From positions 1 through 64,000 of the forward strand of contig NZ_JAJBTT010000024.1 in the NCBI RefSeq assembly GCF_020860705.1: 64,000 nt of DNA, in the 5' to 3' direction. Positions within the stretch are counted from its first letter, which is position 1. Every line of letters begins with the position of its first letter. This DNA comes from Akkermansia sp. GTDB lineage: Bacteria; Verrucomicrobiota; Verrucomicrobiia; Verrucomicrobiales; Akkermansiaceae. Shown here piece by piece: positions 7,711-17,340 of the stretch. The translations under genes and the position numbers were made by a program. Below the pieces are notes generated by a model, which saw only the letters and a program-made list of their open reading frames with translations, was not told where the DNA came from and did no database searches.

Positions 7711-10464
7711 ATGCCAGCAAAAGAAGGCCAGACCGATGACCAGCCCCGGACGAGCGGGCAAGTGCCGCCTCCCGCACCGTCGACAGGCCTGGAACAGATT
7801 CTGCCCGGCCGCCCCCCTCTGCCGCATGCGGAAGAAAAAGGGGCCTTCTTCGTTTACCAGCGGGAGCTGGCGCCCGGCACGCGCCTGGAACAGTATGAAA
7901 TTGTCCGGGTTCTGGGCAGCGGTGGCTTCGGCATCACTTATCTGGCCAAGGACCTGTTCCTGAACCGCAATGTGGTCATCAAGGAAAACTTTCCCTCCAG
8001 CTGCTCCTACCGGGATCCGCTGACCGGCCATATCCGGCCCAACAACGAACACGACCTGGAAAACTACACCTGGGCTCTGAAAAGCTTCCTGAGCGAGGCC
8101 CAGACGCTGGCGGAACTCAACCACCCAGGCATCGTCAGGATCCTGTCCGTCTTTGAAGCCAACGGCACCGCCTACTTCGCCATGGAGAACATCACGGGGC
8201 TTTCCCTGGATTACCTGGGGGAAAAGCTTCACAGTACCGGCCACCGCTATACGGAAGACGAGCTGAAGGGCCTGCTGACGCGGCTGCTCCGGATTCTGGA
8301 CTACCTCCATTCCAGACATATCTACCACCGGGACATCAAGCCCGGCAACATCCTGCTGACGGAGGAAGGCACGCCCGTGCTGATCGACTTCGGCGCAGCG
8401 CGCCATGCCCTGAAGCTGCACGCCGCCACTGTCCTGACCACCCAGGGATATTCCTCCCCGGAACAGGCGCTGGGGAAAACGAACATCGGTCCCTGGAGCG
8501 ACCTTTACTCCGTGGGAGCCACCTTTTACGCCCTGCTCACGGGCCATCCGCCGGAACGGGCGGAAGTGCGCCTGGCGGAGGACGGCATGCCGCCGCTGCA
8601 CAGTGATCCCGTGCTCACCCGCTACTACTCACGGCAGTTCCTGCTGTCCCTGGACAAGGCGCTTGCCCCCCAGATCAATTGCCGCTACCAGAACGCCCGG
8701 GAATGGATCCGCGACATCTGCGCCATCTCCGGAGAGGAATCCTCCGCCACCATCCAGATTTCCCCGGCGGACATCGGCCACATTCATCCGGAAGGAATGC
8801 CGCGCCCCTGCGCCGAGAAAAATTCCGGAAACAGGAAGGCCACCGCCCATCCGCACGACCTCCATACCTCCTCGCGCAGGCTGTCCGCGCGCACCCTCCG
8901 CCGCAACCGCCACATGATGTTTCTGATGGTAGGGAGCGCCGTCACCCTCCTGCTGGGCGCAGGGGCCTTCTACCTGCTGGACTACGTGAAAAAAGCCCCC
9001 ATGGGCACCACTATCAATACCATCAAGGACGCCATCCAGCAGCCTTCCCCCACTGGAAACGGCAGGGAAACGGCAGGCCCCATCCGGGATCTGGCGGACA
9101 TCCGCATCCCGGAACTGAAAATGACGGAAGACGCGGCGCTGGAACCGCGGACGCTGCCGGATTTCCACCTGCGCCTTGACGATACGATTCTAACCCGCTC
9201 CGGCCTTCCCTCCCCCCTGCCGGAAAAACTGCGCATCTCCTGCATTTACCTTCAGATCACGCCGCCTGCCTCCGGTGGGGAGGAACTGCACCTGACCATC
9301 AGGGACTCCAACGGAGCCCTCGTGGACCGTTCCATCAACGCCGTTCCTTCCTTCACGGCGCCGGGGCAGTCCATCACCACATTCTTCTTCCCGGCCCTTC
9401 CGGAGCTGTCCACGGACCGCAATTACACCTACACCTTTGAAAACGCCGCCCACAAGGCCGTGCCCATGCAAATGGCCTGTTTCAAAAGCGATACGAAACG
9501 CACGGAAGAAATCTTCCCCAAAATCCGCTTCATCACAGCCCCTGCCGGACCGGAACCGGCCATCATGCATGACCCGGCCTACAAAAAACTGGTGAAGGCA
9601 GTCACCGCACCCGTTCCGGGGCATGGAAACATCCTCAGCCGCATAGGCATCACGCCGGACATGCTGGCGGCTCTGGAACAACTGGCTAAAGCGGGTTATC
9701 CGATTGCCCAGCAGGTACTGGGGAAAACCCTCATGTCTGCGGACTGCCCGGGAGGCCCCAGGCCGGAAGAAGGGGTGGAATGGCTCTACCGTTCCGCCTC
9801 CGGAGGATGCTATGAAGCCATGAAGGCGCTGGGCATCCTGCTCATGGACATCCCCTCCTATTTCCCCCGGCTGCCCCAGCAGCCCCCACTGGCTTCCCGG
9901 GATTACGCCCAGGCCGCGCGGTTCCTGAGAATGGCGGTCCAGTACCGGGACCAGGAAGCCCTGTACCTGCTCTCCCTGATGTACTCCCAGGGCTGGGGCG
10001 TGCCCGCCTCCCCGGAGCTTTCCAGCCTGATGATGGAACGCCTCAACGGGACCGCCTATCTCACGGACAGCCTGAATCCCAACGCGGACATTACGGCATA
10101 CTGGCTTCCCCTGCCGATTGCCGCCGGAAAATCCACCATCCTGCGGTTCACCATTCCGGGGCCGTTCGCTCCGTCCCAGCTCAAAGGCGTCACGCTGCAC
10201 AATACCGGGATGAAAGACGCCTTCTCCATCAGTAAAATCAACATTCTCCAGCACGGCCGCCTCATTCTGGACATCATTTCACCTCAGGAAGTGCTGCCCG
10301 GCAAAAGCTCCGCGCCCATCGGCATCTCCATCCCGGAAGGACTGCTGGCGGATACCACCCTCCCCCTGGAGGTGGAAATCCTGCTGACTCCCGGAGCCAG
10401 CAGCGGCGTAGTGGAAATGCCTTCCCCTGCGGAGAAAAAGCGTTCCAGAAATGGAACTAACTGA
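7711..10464 (+). CDS. Membrane Ser/Thr protein kinase with Sel1-like region
   Basis: A protein of 917 residues from the ATG at 7711, chosen because AGGA lies about 10 bases upstream and a promoter-like sequence overlaps the earlier in-frame ATGs. The kinase domain has GSGGFGITYLAKD, the ATP-binding lysine in VVIKENFPSS, HRDIKPGNILL and an intact DFGAARHA, so it should be active. A transmembrane helix at about 400-425 (MFLMVGSAVTLLLGAGAFYL) leads to a large periplasmic region. Part of that region (about residues 650-780) has Sel1/TPR-like helical repeats (GYPIAQQVLGKTL, ALYLLSLMYSQGWG). The extracytoplasmic part is unlike that of the kinase at 3640, so the two probably sense different things. 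Targets are unknown. Confidence 0.88.
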   Translation: MPAKEGQTDDQPRTSGQVPPPAPSTGLEQILPGRPPLPHAEEKGAFFVYQRELAPGTRLEQYEIVRVLGSGGFGITYLAKDLFLNRNVVIKENFPSSCSYRDPLTGHIRPNNEHDLENYTWALKSFLSEAQTLAELNHPGIVRILSVFEANGTAYFAMENITGLSLDYLGEKLHSTGHRYTEDELKGLLTRLLRILDYLHSRHIYHRDIKPGNILLTEEGTPVLIDFGAARHALKLHAATVLTTQGYSSPEQALGKTNIGPWSDLYSVGATFYALLTGHPPERAEVRLAEDGMPPLHSDPVLTRYYSRQFLLSLDKALAPQINCRYQNAREWIRDICAISGEESSATIQISPADIGHIHPEGMPRPCAEKNSGNRKATAHPHDLHTSSRRLSARTLRRNRHMMFLMVGSAVTLLLGAGAFYLLDYVKKAPMGTTINTIKDAIQQPSPTGNGRETAGPIRDLADIRIPELKMTEDAALEPRTLPDFHLRLDDTILTRSGLPSPLPEKLRISCIYLQITPPASGGEELHLTIRDSNGALVDRSINAVPSFTAPGQSITTFFFPALPELSTDRNYTYTFENAAHKAVPMQMACFKSDTKRTEEIFPKIRFITAPAGPEPAIMHDPAYKKLVKAVTAPVPGHGNILSRIGITPDMLAALEQLAKAGYPIAQQVLGKTLMSADCPGGPRPEEGVEWLYRSASGGCYEAMKALGILLMDIPSYFPRLPQQPPLASRDYAQAARFLRMAVQYRDQEALYLLSLMYSQGWGVPASPELSSLMMERLNGTAYLTDSLNPNADITAYWLPLPIAAGKSTILRFTIPGPFAPSQLKGVTLHNTGMKDAFSISKINILQHGRLILDIISPQEVLPGKSSAPIGISIPEGLLADTTLPLEVEILLTPGASSGVVEMPSPAEKKRSRNGTN

Positions 10465-10550
10465 CGTTCAACATTTTTTCATTCATCCCCGGCAGCCGGA
10501 AATTCGTAAAACATCCTTGCTTCCCCTCCCGGAGGTGCTACAAAGGAAGC

Positions 10551-11129
10551 ATGACTACCGTTGCCCTGCTACGCCGCGCGCTCCCCGTACTGGCGGCTTT
10601 TCTGATGGCCTCCTGCGGTGATCCCACCGTCTCCTACTGGAAAAAGGCGGCGGACATCAATGCGGAATACTCCGAAAAAAGCGACGCCCTGGTGGAACGG
10701 CTCCTGAAGCTGAAAAAGAACCCCACTCTTCCGGGTCTGGCGGAAAGCAGCAAACAGGCGGCGGACCTGCTGCGGGAACGGGATGAAGAACTGGCGGACC
10801 TCAGCACGAAGGATGTGGACCCTGCTGTCGTCGCGTATGTGGAAGAAGACCGCAAGCTTTTCGCCAGGGGAAGGGAGCTGGCGGAACATTACCAGCAATA
10901 CTTTGAAAAATACCTCAAGGGAGGGCCTGAATTGACGCCGGACCCGTCCCGGGCCGTCTCCCACATAGGACGCGGACGCCAGGAAATACGCAAAATCCTC
11001 GCTTCCGCCCGGAAACTGGAAGAACGGGCGGAAGCACTGAGGAAAGAAAAATCAGCCGCTTTTGAAGAAGAACTCCCCCCGCTTCACTTCCGACTTCCGG
11101 AGATGAAACAATTGCTGTCCAACCGCTGA
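10551..11129 (+). CDS. Predicted lipoprotein, helical, unknown function
   Basis: A protein of 192 residues. The N terminus has a hydrophobic stretch and a lipobox (LMASC, Cys at about residue 22), so it should be lipid-anchored. The mature part is charged and predicted helical, with heptad-like stretches (DALVERLLKLKKN, DLLRERDEELADL, ARKLEERAEALRKEKSAA) that suggest coiled coil. I do not recognise a family. It follows the membrane kinase by 86 bases on the same strand and could be transcribed with it. The next gene starts 70 bases downstream. Confidence 0.72.
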   Translation: MTTVALLRRALPVLAAFLMASCGDPTVSYWKKAADINAEYSEKSDALVERLLKLKKNPTLPGLAESSKQAADLLRERDEELADLSTKDVDPAVVAYVEEDRKLFARGRELAEHYQQYFEKYLKGGPELTPDPSRAVSHIGRGRQEIRKILASARKLEERAEALRKEKSAAFEEELPPLHFRLPEMKQLLSNR

Positions 11130-11199
11130 AACGGCCATGAACCGTCTTTCCAGTGCCGGCTTTGCACGCAAGGCGCTTCTTTTCATTCATCCGCCATCC

Positions 11200-12015
11200 A
11201 TGAAGATTCTTGCGGCGCTTCTCCTCCTGCTTACCCCGGCCCTTTCCAGGGGGGAGCAGCATGAAACATTCTGCAAAAAGGCCATCAAGCTTCAAATAAC
11301 CGATTTCTTTCCCCGATTCCATTATTTCCTTTTCACCGGCCATTACACTTCTCCCCTCGCAGTACTTTCCACAGATGTAAATATAACGGGGCTGGATATC
11401 AGAAATAGAGACGGAATTTCTCCGAAAGACATGTCCGTAAGTATTTCCTTCCATTCCTATGAACCGGAAACAGGAAAAGGCATGTTCTGCCTGGGCCTTC
11501 TGATCAAGGACAGGCCCTTTCCCCAAGACGGAAGAATTCAGATCAAGGGAAAAGTGCCGGTGAAATGCGCCCAGCTGGCCTCCCTTCCGGAAACGGAAAT
11601 TGATCTCCGTCCGAATGCTGAGTATTCCATCCCCCTCTACATCACCTCCTTCCTTGAGGAAGAAACGGATGTAGCCAATCTGGAAAAATGCCCGTATCTG
11701 GACATACGAGTGAGTCCGGAGCCGGAAACCAATGCATGGAACTTCGGGCTCACTTATCCTGTAAGCTTCCCCTATGTAAGTATGGTATTCCTTGACCGTC
11801 AGGGGCGCAGGATTCCTGTGGAAACAGAGATGGCGCGATGTCGTTCAGGCTCGATAGAATTCCACCCCTTTACCTGTACCTTCCCGGAAAAATATGATCG
11901 CGTCCGCCTTGTCATTCAATACGCGGAAAATCAGAAGATCAGAAGCTTGCCCATCAAGGCTGCCGTCTCCCGGGAAGACGCAATCAAAGCAATGCCGTAC
12001 CCATCCGGAACGTGA
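11200..12015 (+). CDS. Predicted secreted protein, unknown function
   Basis: A protein of 271 residues from the ATG at 11200, which begins directly with a signal peptide (MKILAALLLLLTPALSRG). An in-frame ATG at 11137 would add 21 residues in front of it. The mature part is rich in beta-type segments with Pro/Tyr and scattered Cys (TFCKKA, VKCAQL, EKCPYL, ARCRSG, PFTCTF), suggesting a folded exported domain possibly with disulfides. No family was recognised. Base composition is lower in GC than in the neighbouring genes. It is the last gene before the tRNA pair. Confidence 0.6.
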   Translation: MKILAALLLLLTPALSRGEQHETFCKKAIKLQITDFFPRFHYFLFTGHYTSPLAVLSTDVNITGLDIRNRDGISPKDMSVSISFHSYEPETGKGMFCLGLLIKDRPFPQDGRIQIKGKVPVKCAQLASLPETEIDLRPNAEYSIPLYITSFLEEETDVANLEKCPYLDIRVSPEPETNAWNFGLTYPVSFPYVSMVFLDRQGRRIPVETEMARCRSGSIEFHPFTCTFPEKYDRVRLVIQYAENQKIRSLPIKAAVSREDAIKAMPYPSGT

Positions 12016-12069
12016 CCGGATTCCCTAACAGCCTTCCGCAGAAACAGCGCATCTTTTCCAAAAACGAGA

Positions 12070-12098
12070 TTGACACCCGCGGTTCTTTCCCCTAGTAT
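12070..12098 (+). promoter_or_regulatory. Promoter of the tRNA-Cys/tRNA-Glu unit
   Basis: TTGACA (12070-12075), 17 bases, then TAGTAT (12093-12098): a near-consensus housekeeping promoter. Transcription would start at about 12105, just before tRNA-Cys at 12116. It is the strongest promoter match seen in the window. Confidence 0.75.
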
Positions 12099-12115
12099 CC
12101 GCGCACAACATCAGC

Positions 12116-12190
12116 GGCGGGGTAGCCAAGTGGTAAGGCGACGGTCTGCAAAATCGTTATTCGCGGGTTCGATTCCCGCTCCCGCCTCCA
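12116..12190 (+). tRNA. tRNA-Cys (GCA)
   Basis: The sequence folds as a cloverleaf. The 7-bp acceptor is GGCGGGG with TCCCGCC (the last pair G-U), the T arm is GCGGG-TTCGATT-CCCGC, and the anticodon loop CTGCAAA contains GCA. The discriminator base is T, the usual identity element of tRNA-Cys. CCA is encoded (12188-12190). Confidence 0.95.
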
Positions 12191-12213
12191 AGATGTTGCA
12201 AAAACCGGTTCAA

Positions 12214-12289
12214 GTCGCGTTCGTCTAGCGGTCTAGGACTCCCGCCTTTCACGCGGGCAACACGGGTTCGAGTCCCGTACGCGATGCCA
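12214..12289 (+). tRNA. tRNA-Glu (TTC)
   Basis: The cloverleaf has acceptor GTCGCGT paired with ACGCGAT (first pair G-U), D arm GTCTAGCGGTCTAGGAC, anticodon stem CCCGC/GCGGG with loop CTTTCAC (anticodon TTC), T arm ACGGG-TTCGAGT-CCCGT, discriminator G and encoded CCA. It lies 23 bases after tRNA-Cys and is presumably processed from the same transcript. Confidence 0.95.
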
Positions 12290-12393
12290 GTTTTTCTTTT
12301 TTGCCTCCTCCGCCTTGAACCGGGATCTTTTTACGCCATCCCCAAGGTATGTTTCTGGATTCTTTCTCCCCTTGTGGTATCATGATCCCCGCC

Positions 12394-12606
12394 ATGGCAG
12401 CCCAGAACGACATCATGCTGAACGGAGCCCCGTATGGACTGGCGGAACCCTGTTCCGTTTCCCGGCTTCTGAAACTCTTGAACATGAACGGCCAGCCCGT
12501 CGTGGTGGAACACAACGGCTCCGCCCTCCTGCCGCAGGATTTTTCCCGGGTAACGGTCTCTCCCGGCGACCGGGTGGAAATCGTTTCCATCGTCGCGGGC
12601 GGTTAA
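12394..12606 (+). CDS. thiS: ThiS sulfur-carrier protein
   Basis: A protein of about 70 residues (MAAQNDIMLNGAP... ending IVSIVAGG) with the beta-grasp ThiS pattern. It has LNG near the start, a central VVEHNGSALL, and VSPGDRVEIVSIVAGG at the end. The C-terminal Gly-Gly is adenylated and thiocarboxylated to carry sulfur for the thiazole ring of thiamine. The start is uncertain: in-frame ATGs also occur at 12349, 12382 and 12415. No other thi gene is adjacent; mutL follows 42 bases later on the same strand. Confidence 0.85.
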   Translation: MAAQNDIMLNGAPYGLAEPCSVSRLLKLLNMNGQPVVVEHNGSALLPQDFSRVTVSPGDRVEIVSIVAGG

Positions 12607-12648
12607 TTTCCCGCTTTCCGGCATTTCCTTTCCCCCTCCGTTACCGCC

Positions 12649-14514
12649 ATGCCCTCCATCCACGTCATGTCTCCCACTCTTGCCAGCCAGGTGGCGGCGG
12701 GCGAAGTGGTGGAACGCCCTGCCTCCGTCGTGAAGGAGCTGGTGGAAAACAGCCTGGACGCGGGCGCCAAATCCGTGCGGGTGGAGATACGCCGCGGGGG
12801 CGTGGGGCTGATCAAGGTGACGGACGACGGCTGCGGCATGTCCCGGGAAGACGCGCAGCTGTGCGTCAAGAGGCATGCCACCAGCAAGCTTTCCTCCCTG
12901 GAGGACCTTTTTGAAATCACGCACCTGGGCTTCCGGGGAGAGGCCATCCCCAGCATTGCCAGCGTCTCCCGCTTCAAGCTCTGCACCAGGCGGCAGCAGG
13001 CGCTGGAAGGCTGGGAAATACGCATTGACGGCGGCCTGGAGCACGAACCGGGAAGTTCCGGCGTTTCCCCCGGCACCGCCATTGAAGTCTCCGACCTGTT
13101 TTACAACACCCCGGCGCGCCGCAAGTTCCTGAAATCCGCAGAGACGGAGGCCTCCCATGTGGAGCACCAGATACGCCTGCACGCCCTGGCCTACCCGCAG
13201 GTGCGCTTTATCTACAAGCGGGATGACCAGCTCATTTTTGACCTGCCGGCCACGGCGGACCTGCGCGTTCGCATTTCCGCCCTGACGGACGCGGCCACGG
13301 CGGCAGCCCTGATTCCGATAGAAACGACCATCGGCCCCGGTATTTCCGTCACGGGCTTCCTGCTCCCGCTTTCCGAGGCCAGGCGGACCAGAAAGGGGCA
13401 GTACGTTTTCATGAACACCCGGCCCGTGGACGACCAGCTCATCAACCGGGCCATCCGGGACGGGTACGGCGGCTTCCCCACCGGGCTGCATCCGGCGCTG
13501 TTCCTCTACATGGAGGTGGAGCCTGCACTGGTGGACGTGAACGTGCACCCCGCCAAGAAGGAAGTGAGGTTCCGCCGTTCCGCGGACGTGGTGAACACCA
13601 TTGTGGAGGCGATCGCCAACACCCTCCAGAAACACGCCCGGCAGGAGATTCACGCTCCCGCCACCGCCCCGGAACCGGATGAACGCCTTCCGGAGCCGCC
13701 CTCTCCCGCGCCCCGCGGGAAAACGCCTTCCCGGGCGAACAATCCCCTTCCCGCTTTTCCGGAAAAAGCGCGTACTGCTTCCGCTCCTTCCCCCGCTCTT
13801 CCTCCTGCCGCTACCCTCCGCCCCATTCCCCTGAAGCAGGTTCCCGCCACCCAGGGACGGCTGGATTTTCAGGACAAAGCGCCGGAAGGCGGCTCCCCAC
13901 GGAGTGCCTGCGGAAAGGCAGCCCCGGAGAAGGACGCGTCCGCCGGGTTCACCTACATGGGGACCCTCCGCCAGCAATTCGCCCTGTTTGAAACGCCGGA
14001 AGGCCTGGTGCTGATGCATCCCAGGGCAGCCCGGGAGCGCATCATCTTTGAACGGCTGCGCGCGCACCGGGAAGCCCCCATGCCGTCCCAGCAACTGCTG
14101 GACCCGGTGATGCTGGACCTTGATCCCCGGGATTTTGCCGTTATCCAGCAGTTTGCCCCCCACTTTGACCAGGCCGGCATGACGGTCACCCCCTTCGGGC
14201 AGAACACCATCAGGATAGAATCCCTGCCCGCCCTGCTGGAGCTGGACAATGCCCGCTCCTTCCTGCTGGAACTGGTGGACCGTCTCACCCAGTCCGAATT
14301 CAGCCGGAACGCCAAACGCATGGCTTATGAAACCTTCATCGGAGAAATTGCCAGAAAATCAGCCTGGAAGGAACATATCTCCCCGCACCGCGCCCCGGCC
14401 ATCCTGAAAGAACTGCTGGCATGCGAGGTGCCCTACTGCACGCCGGGCGGCAAACCCACCCTGGTCAATTATTCCATTCCGGAGATCAAGCGCAAATTCG
14501 GCATCCAGGCCTGA
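12649..14514 (+). CDS. mutL: DNA mismatch repair protein MutL
   Basis: A 621-residue GHKL ATPase. The N-terminal domain (about 1-330) has the MutL motifs AAGEVVERPASVVKELVENS (catalytic Glu and Asn), DDGCGM, TSKLSSLEDL and GFRGEA, and further on NVHPAKKEVRF. A Pro/Ala-rich linker (about 340-420) leads to the C-terminal dimerisation domain. In endonuclease-type MutL that domain carries DQHAxxE. Here the matching place reads MHPRAARER, so the metal-binding motif is missing and nicking activity is not expected (inference). The protein links MutS recognition to downstream repair; no mutS is in this window. Confidence 0.95.
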   Translation: MPSIHVMSPTLASQVAAGEVVERPASVVKELVENSLDAGAKSVRVEIRRGGVGLIKVTDDGCGMSREDAQLCVKRHATSKLSSLEDLFEITHLGFRGEAIPSIASVSRFKLCTRRQQALEGWEIRIDGGLEHEPGSSGVSPGTAIEVSDLFYNTPARRKFLKSAETEASHVEHQIRLHALAYPQVRFIYKRDDQLIFDLPATADLRVRISALTDAATAAALIPIETTIGPGISVTGFLLPLSEARRTRKGQYVFMNTRPVDDQLINRAIRDGYGGFPTGLHPALFLYMEVEPALVDVNVHPAKKEVRFRRSADVVNTIVEAIANTLQKHARQEIHAPATAPEPDERLPEPPSPAPRGKTPSRANNPLPAFPEKARTASAPSPALPPAATLRPIPLKQVPATQGRLDFQDKAPEGGSPRSACGKAAPEKDASAGFTYMGTLRQQFALFETPEGLVLMHPRAARERIIFERLRAHREAPMPSQQLLDPVMLDLDPRDFAVIQQFAPHFDQAGMTVTPFGQNTIRIESLPALLELDNARSFLLELVDRLTQSEFSRNAKRMAYETFIGEIARKSAWKEHISPHRAPAILKELLACEVPYCTPGGKPTLVNYSIPEIKRKFGIQA

Positions 14515-14610
14515 CGGACCGGAAAAGCAAGAGGCTGGCTCCTTTGCCTTATCACCGCCCCGCCCTGTCCGTTTCTCCGGGGTCTCCCCCTGTTCTCCCA
14601 ACCTGGAACG

Positions 14611-14637
14611 GAAGACCGGAAGGAGCGTCTTCTTTTT
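14611..14637 (+). terminator. Rho-independent terminator after mutL
   Basis: GAAGAC (14611-14616) pairs with GTCTTC (14627-14632) around a 10-base loop, followed by five T. It sits about 100 bases after the mutL stop. The stem is short, so strength is uncertain. Confidence 0.5.
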
Positions 14638-14737
14638 AAAAACGGGGTAGTGCATGTCATCCTTTCATTCCTTCAAACCCACCCGGTTTTAAGGCCAGAA
14701 CCTCCCCGCCTATCCCATCCTGCACGGAAGCTTGCTC

Positions 14738-14766
14738 TTGGCAAGGGAGTTTCCTGCGTCTATACT
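14738..14766 (+). promoter_or_regulatory. Promoter of the O-antigen-ligase-like gene
   Basis: TTGGCA (14738-14743), 17 bases, TATACT (14761-14766): a good housekeeping promoter, 36 bases before the ATG at 14802. Confidence 0.65.
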
Positions 14767-14801
14767 GTGGCGGTCTTTCTCCCATCCAGCCTATTCCAGC
14801 C

Positions 14802-16751
14802 ATGCCAGACCCCACCGCCAGCAAGCCTTCCGCGCCCCGCATTGCTGAAACCGTCGCCGGAAAGACGCTGATGGCGCTGCTGGCCCTTTTTTACATTTCC
14901 CTGGCTACCACGGCAGCGGGGGGAGAATGGCACACCCTTTTCCTTCCTTCCTGTCTTTTGGCAGCCTCCCTCCTGCTCTTCTGCTTCTGCGTCATCCGGG
15001 GAGACAAGATCCCCAGCCCCGGCCTGGCGGGATGGCTGGCGCTCGGGCTGGGAGGCGGCTATTTCTTCCTCAGGGCCTGGTTCTCACCCTGGTTTTATTA
15101 TGAGAGCGTGGCGGAACTGGGCCTCATCGTCACGGCCATGGTCATGTTCATGGCAGGGGCGTATGCAGGAGCGGGGAACGGGAAAAAAAGCGTTCTTCCC
15201 CTGCTGGCGGCGGCCCTCGGGCTGCTGAACGCCCTGCTGTGGGGGTATCAGAACATGACGGGAACGGAAGCCTCCTGGTTCAGGCCGGATTATTCCCTGT
15301 TTGGAACGGAGCTGCACAACATCGGCCTGTTCGGGTACAAGAACTTTTCCGCCCATTTTCTTTCCATTACGGGATTTTTCCTTTGCGCCTACAGCATGGC
15401 TTCTTCCAGAAAATGGGGTCTCAGCCTGTTCACGGGGCTGGCGCTCATCCTCGTTTCCTTCACCTGCAGCTCCCGATCCGCCTTCCCGAACGCCCTGACT
15501 GGCGTCACCCTCTGCTTTTTCATTTATACCTCCAGCGTTTTCCGCAATAATAAAAAATTCTATGCGGCGGCCATCCTGTTCATTCTTCTTCTTTTTTTCG
15601 GAGCGGCATACGTCGTGCTGAACCTGGCCAATGGGGCTGGAAAGCTGAGTTCCGTGCTGGATACGTTCTCCTTCGGCAACCGCCTGGACCTGTCCCGGCT
15701 GGCGTGGGCCCTGGCGGACCAGGCGCCTCTGTTCGGCCACGGCAGCCGGATGTTCACCAATCTTTCCACGGAATTTTTCACCGGCTCCAACCTGCCCAAT
15801 TTTGCGCACCATGAATACGCCCAGGCCGCCTGCGACTACGGCTATATCGGCCTGGCGCTGATGCTGGTCCTGCTGTCCCTGTTCCTCGTTGCAGGCTTCC
15901 GCAGCGTGCTCAGGCTGGCGGGAGAGCGCCAGCGGGACAATCCCCTGGGCCCGGCGGCCTTCTGCGTGCTGTGCATCGCCGCCTTCCATGCCTACGGGGA
16001 GTTTATCTGGCACAATCCGGCATTAATAGGAGCCAGCGCCCTGTGCTGCGGCATCACCTGCACCGCCTCCATCGCCAAAGTAAAAGCTTCACGCCGCGCC
16101 GGACGCTGGGCCCAGGCCTCCGCAGCCTTCCTGCTGGCGGCCCTGGCCGTCTGTTACGCCGTGCTGGCTTTCCCAGTCTGGAAGGCCTCCCTGCACGCCA
16201 CTCCACCCTCCTCCGGCGGACGGCTTCCCATGCTGGAAGAAGCCGCTTCCGCCAGTCTGGACCCGGATCTGGTACGGCGCAATATCCTTCATGCCGTGGG
16301 CAGTTCCCCGGCTCCGGATCAGGCCCGGCTCAGGGAACTGGAACGGCAGGAGGAAGCGGCGGAACTTCTCAGTCCCGGCAACCACGGCATGGTGGCGGCC
16401 AAAGGACTCCTTTATATCAGCCAGGGACGCTATACGGAGGCGGAGCGGGTGCTGCGCCCCTATGTGAATTCCGGCAGGTTTGACGACCACATGTTCGCCT
16501 GGACCACCATTTATAACAACATGCTGTATTCCTGGAGCGTGGCGGTCGCCGCCCATTCCCCGGGACAGGCTCTTTCCATGGCCCTGACAGCACAGCAATT
16601 GATGTCCGCCCAAACCAACCAATGGCTGTTTTACAGAGCCCTGGATCCTGCCGTCAGAAAAGAACACCACCAGCGCCTCAACGAGCTCAAGATGCTCATC
16701 CTGACCTTGCAATCCCGCGGAGCAGTTCCCGACCCCTCCTGGCAGCAGTAG
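14802..16751 (+). CDS. O-antigen ligase-like (Wzy_C family) membrane protein
   Basis: A 649-residue integral membrane protein with about ten to twelve hydrophobic segments (first at about residue 25, then through about 460). A long outside loop includes FGHGSRMFTNLS and HHEYAQAACDYG, the region that carries the family's conserved Arg and His. A soluble C-terminal part (about 480-649) has TPR-like helices (AKGLLYISQGRYTEAERVL). This layout is typical of Wzy_C/WaaL-type proteins, which join or polymerise lipid-linked glycans at the periplasmic face. The exact acceptor (lipopolysaccharide core, protein or capsule) cannot be told from sequence. It has its own promoter and stands apart from other glycan genes. 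Confidence 0.8.
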   Translation: MPDPTASKPSAPRIAETVAGKTLMALLALFYISLATTAAGGEWHTLFLPSCLLAASLLLFCFCVIRGDKIPSPGLAGWLALGLGGGYFFLRAWFSPWFYYESVAELGLIVTAMVMFMAGAYAGAGNGKKSVLPLLAAALGLLNALLWGYQNMTGTEASWFRPDYSLFGTELHNIGLFGYKNFSAHFLSITGFFLCAYSMASSRKWGLSLFTGLALILVSFTCSSRSAFPNALTGVTLCFFIYTSSVFRNNKKFYAAAILFILLLFFGAAYVVLNLANGAGKLSSVLDTFSFGNRLDLSRLAWALADQAPLFGHGSRMFTNLSTEFFTGSNLPNFAHHEYAQAACDYGYIGLALMLVLLSLFLVAGFRSVLRLAGERQRDNPLGPAAFCVLCIAAFHAYGEFIWHNPALIGASALCCGITCTASIAKVKASRRAGRWAQASAAFLLAALAVCYAVLAFPVWKASLHATPPSSGGRLPMLEEAASASLDPDLVRRNILHAVGSSPAPDQARLRELERQEEAAELLSPGNHGMVAAKGLLYISQGRYTEAERVLRPYVNSGRFDDHMFAWTTIYNNMLYSWSVAVAAHSPGQALSMALTAQQLMSAQTNQWLFYRALDPAVRKEHHQRLNELKMLILTLQSRGAVPDPSWQQ

Positions 16752-17340
16752 AATTCCGGGCCGGGTCAACACCGTTTTAAGGCGGTATTCCTATTCTCCG
16801 GAGAACCATTGCCTGCGGGAAAAACCCCAGGCAGGCCTTGTACGGACATTCTTTTTCCTGCCATGGAAAAGGGTTCCCGGAGAGACGGCAGCGGAAGGAG
16901 TCTTCGGAGAGGTTCTTGAGAGAGCGGCAGGCTCCACGCTGACCGCCCGGGAGCGTGATTTAAACGGCCATGACGTTCCCTGCGGCCAGACTCCACCTCA
17001 TGGTTGCGGGAGGTACGGCGAGGGCCGCCCACAAGGCCTCCATCAACCTGAGCAACAGCGCTTTTACCGAGAACAACGCTTCCTGTACCGCTGCCCTGAC
17101 AGGTGCAGTACATGATGCGGCGCATGGTCCCGGACATCCGGAGCATCCGGCATGCCCGCCTCCTGCATTTTCCCGCCGTCTGCTGTGCTTTCCGGCCGGG
17201 GCCGCCTTTCCGTTTTACCCCCCTTTTTCTTTCCCGCCGCCGCCCCGCAGCGCATGCCACAGTGGGGCCGCATGACCTGCACCAGCTCAACAGATGCATG
17301 CATAGAAGTCTCTATTTCCTTAATAAAACTATTTTTTAAC
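16752..17340. other. Long intergenic region, no supported gene
   Basis: About 589 bases. Open frames exist on both strands (for example 16970-17275 plus and 16766-17299 minus), but their products are low-complexity, Pro/Arg-rich and resemble nothing known. The 17290-17340 segment is AT-rich and probably holds the DUF488 gene promoter. No RNA gene or riboswitch was recognised. Confidence 0.4.

Noticed and set aside
16766-17299. Open frames on both strands in the long gap before the DUF488 gene
   Set aside because: Low-complexity products on both strands at once; no hydrophobic core or motif, typical of non-coding GC-rich sequence.
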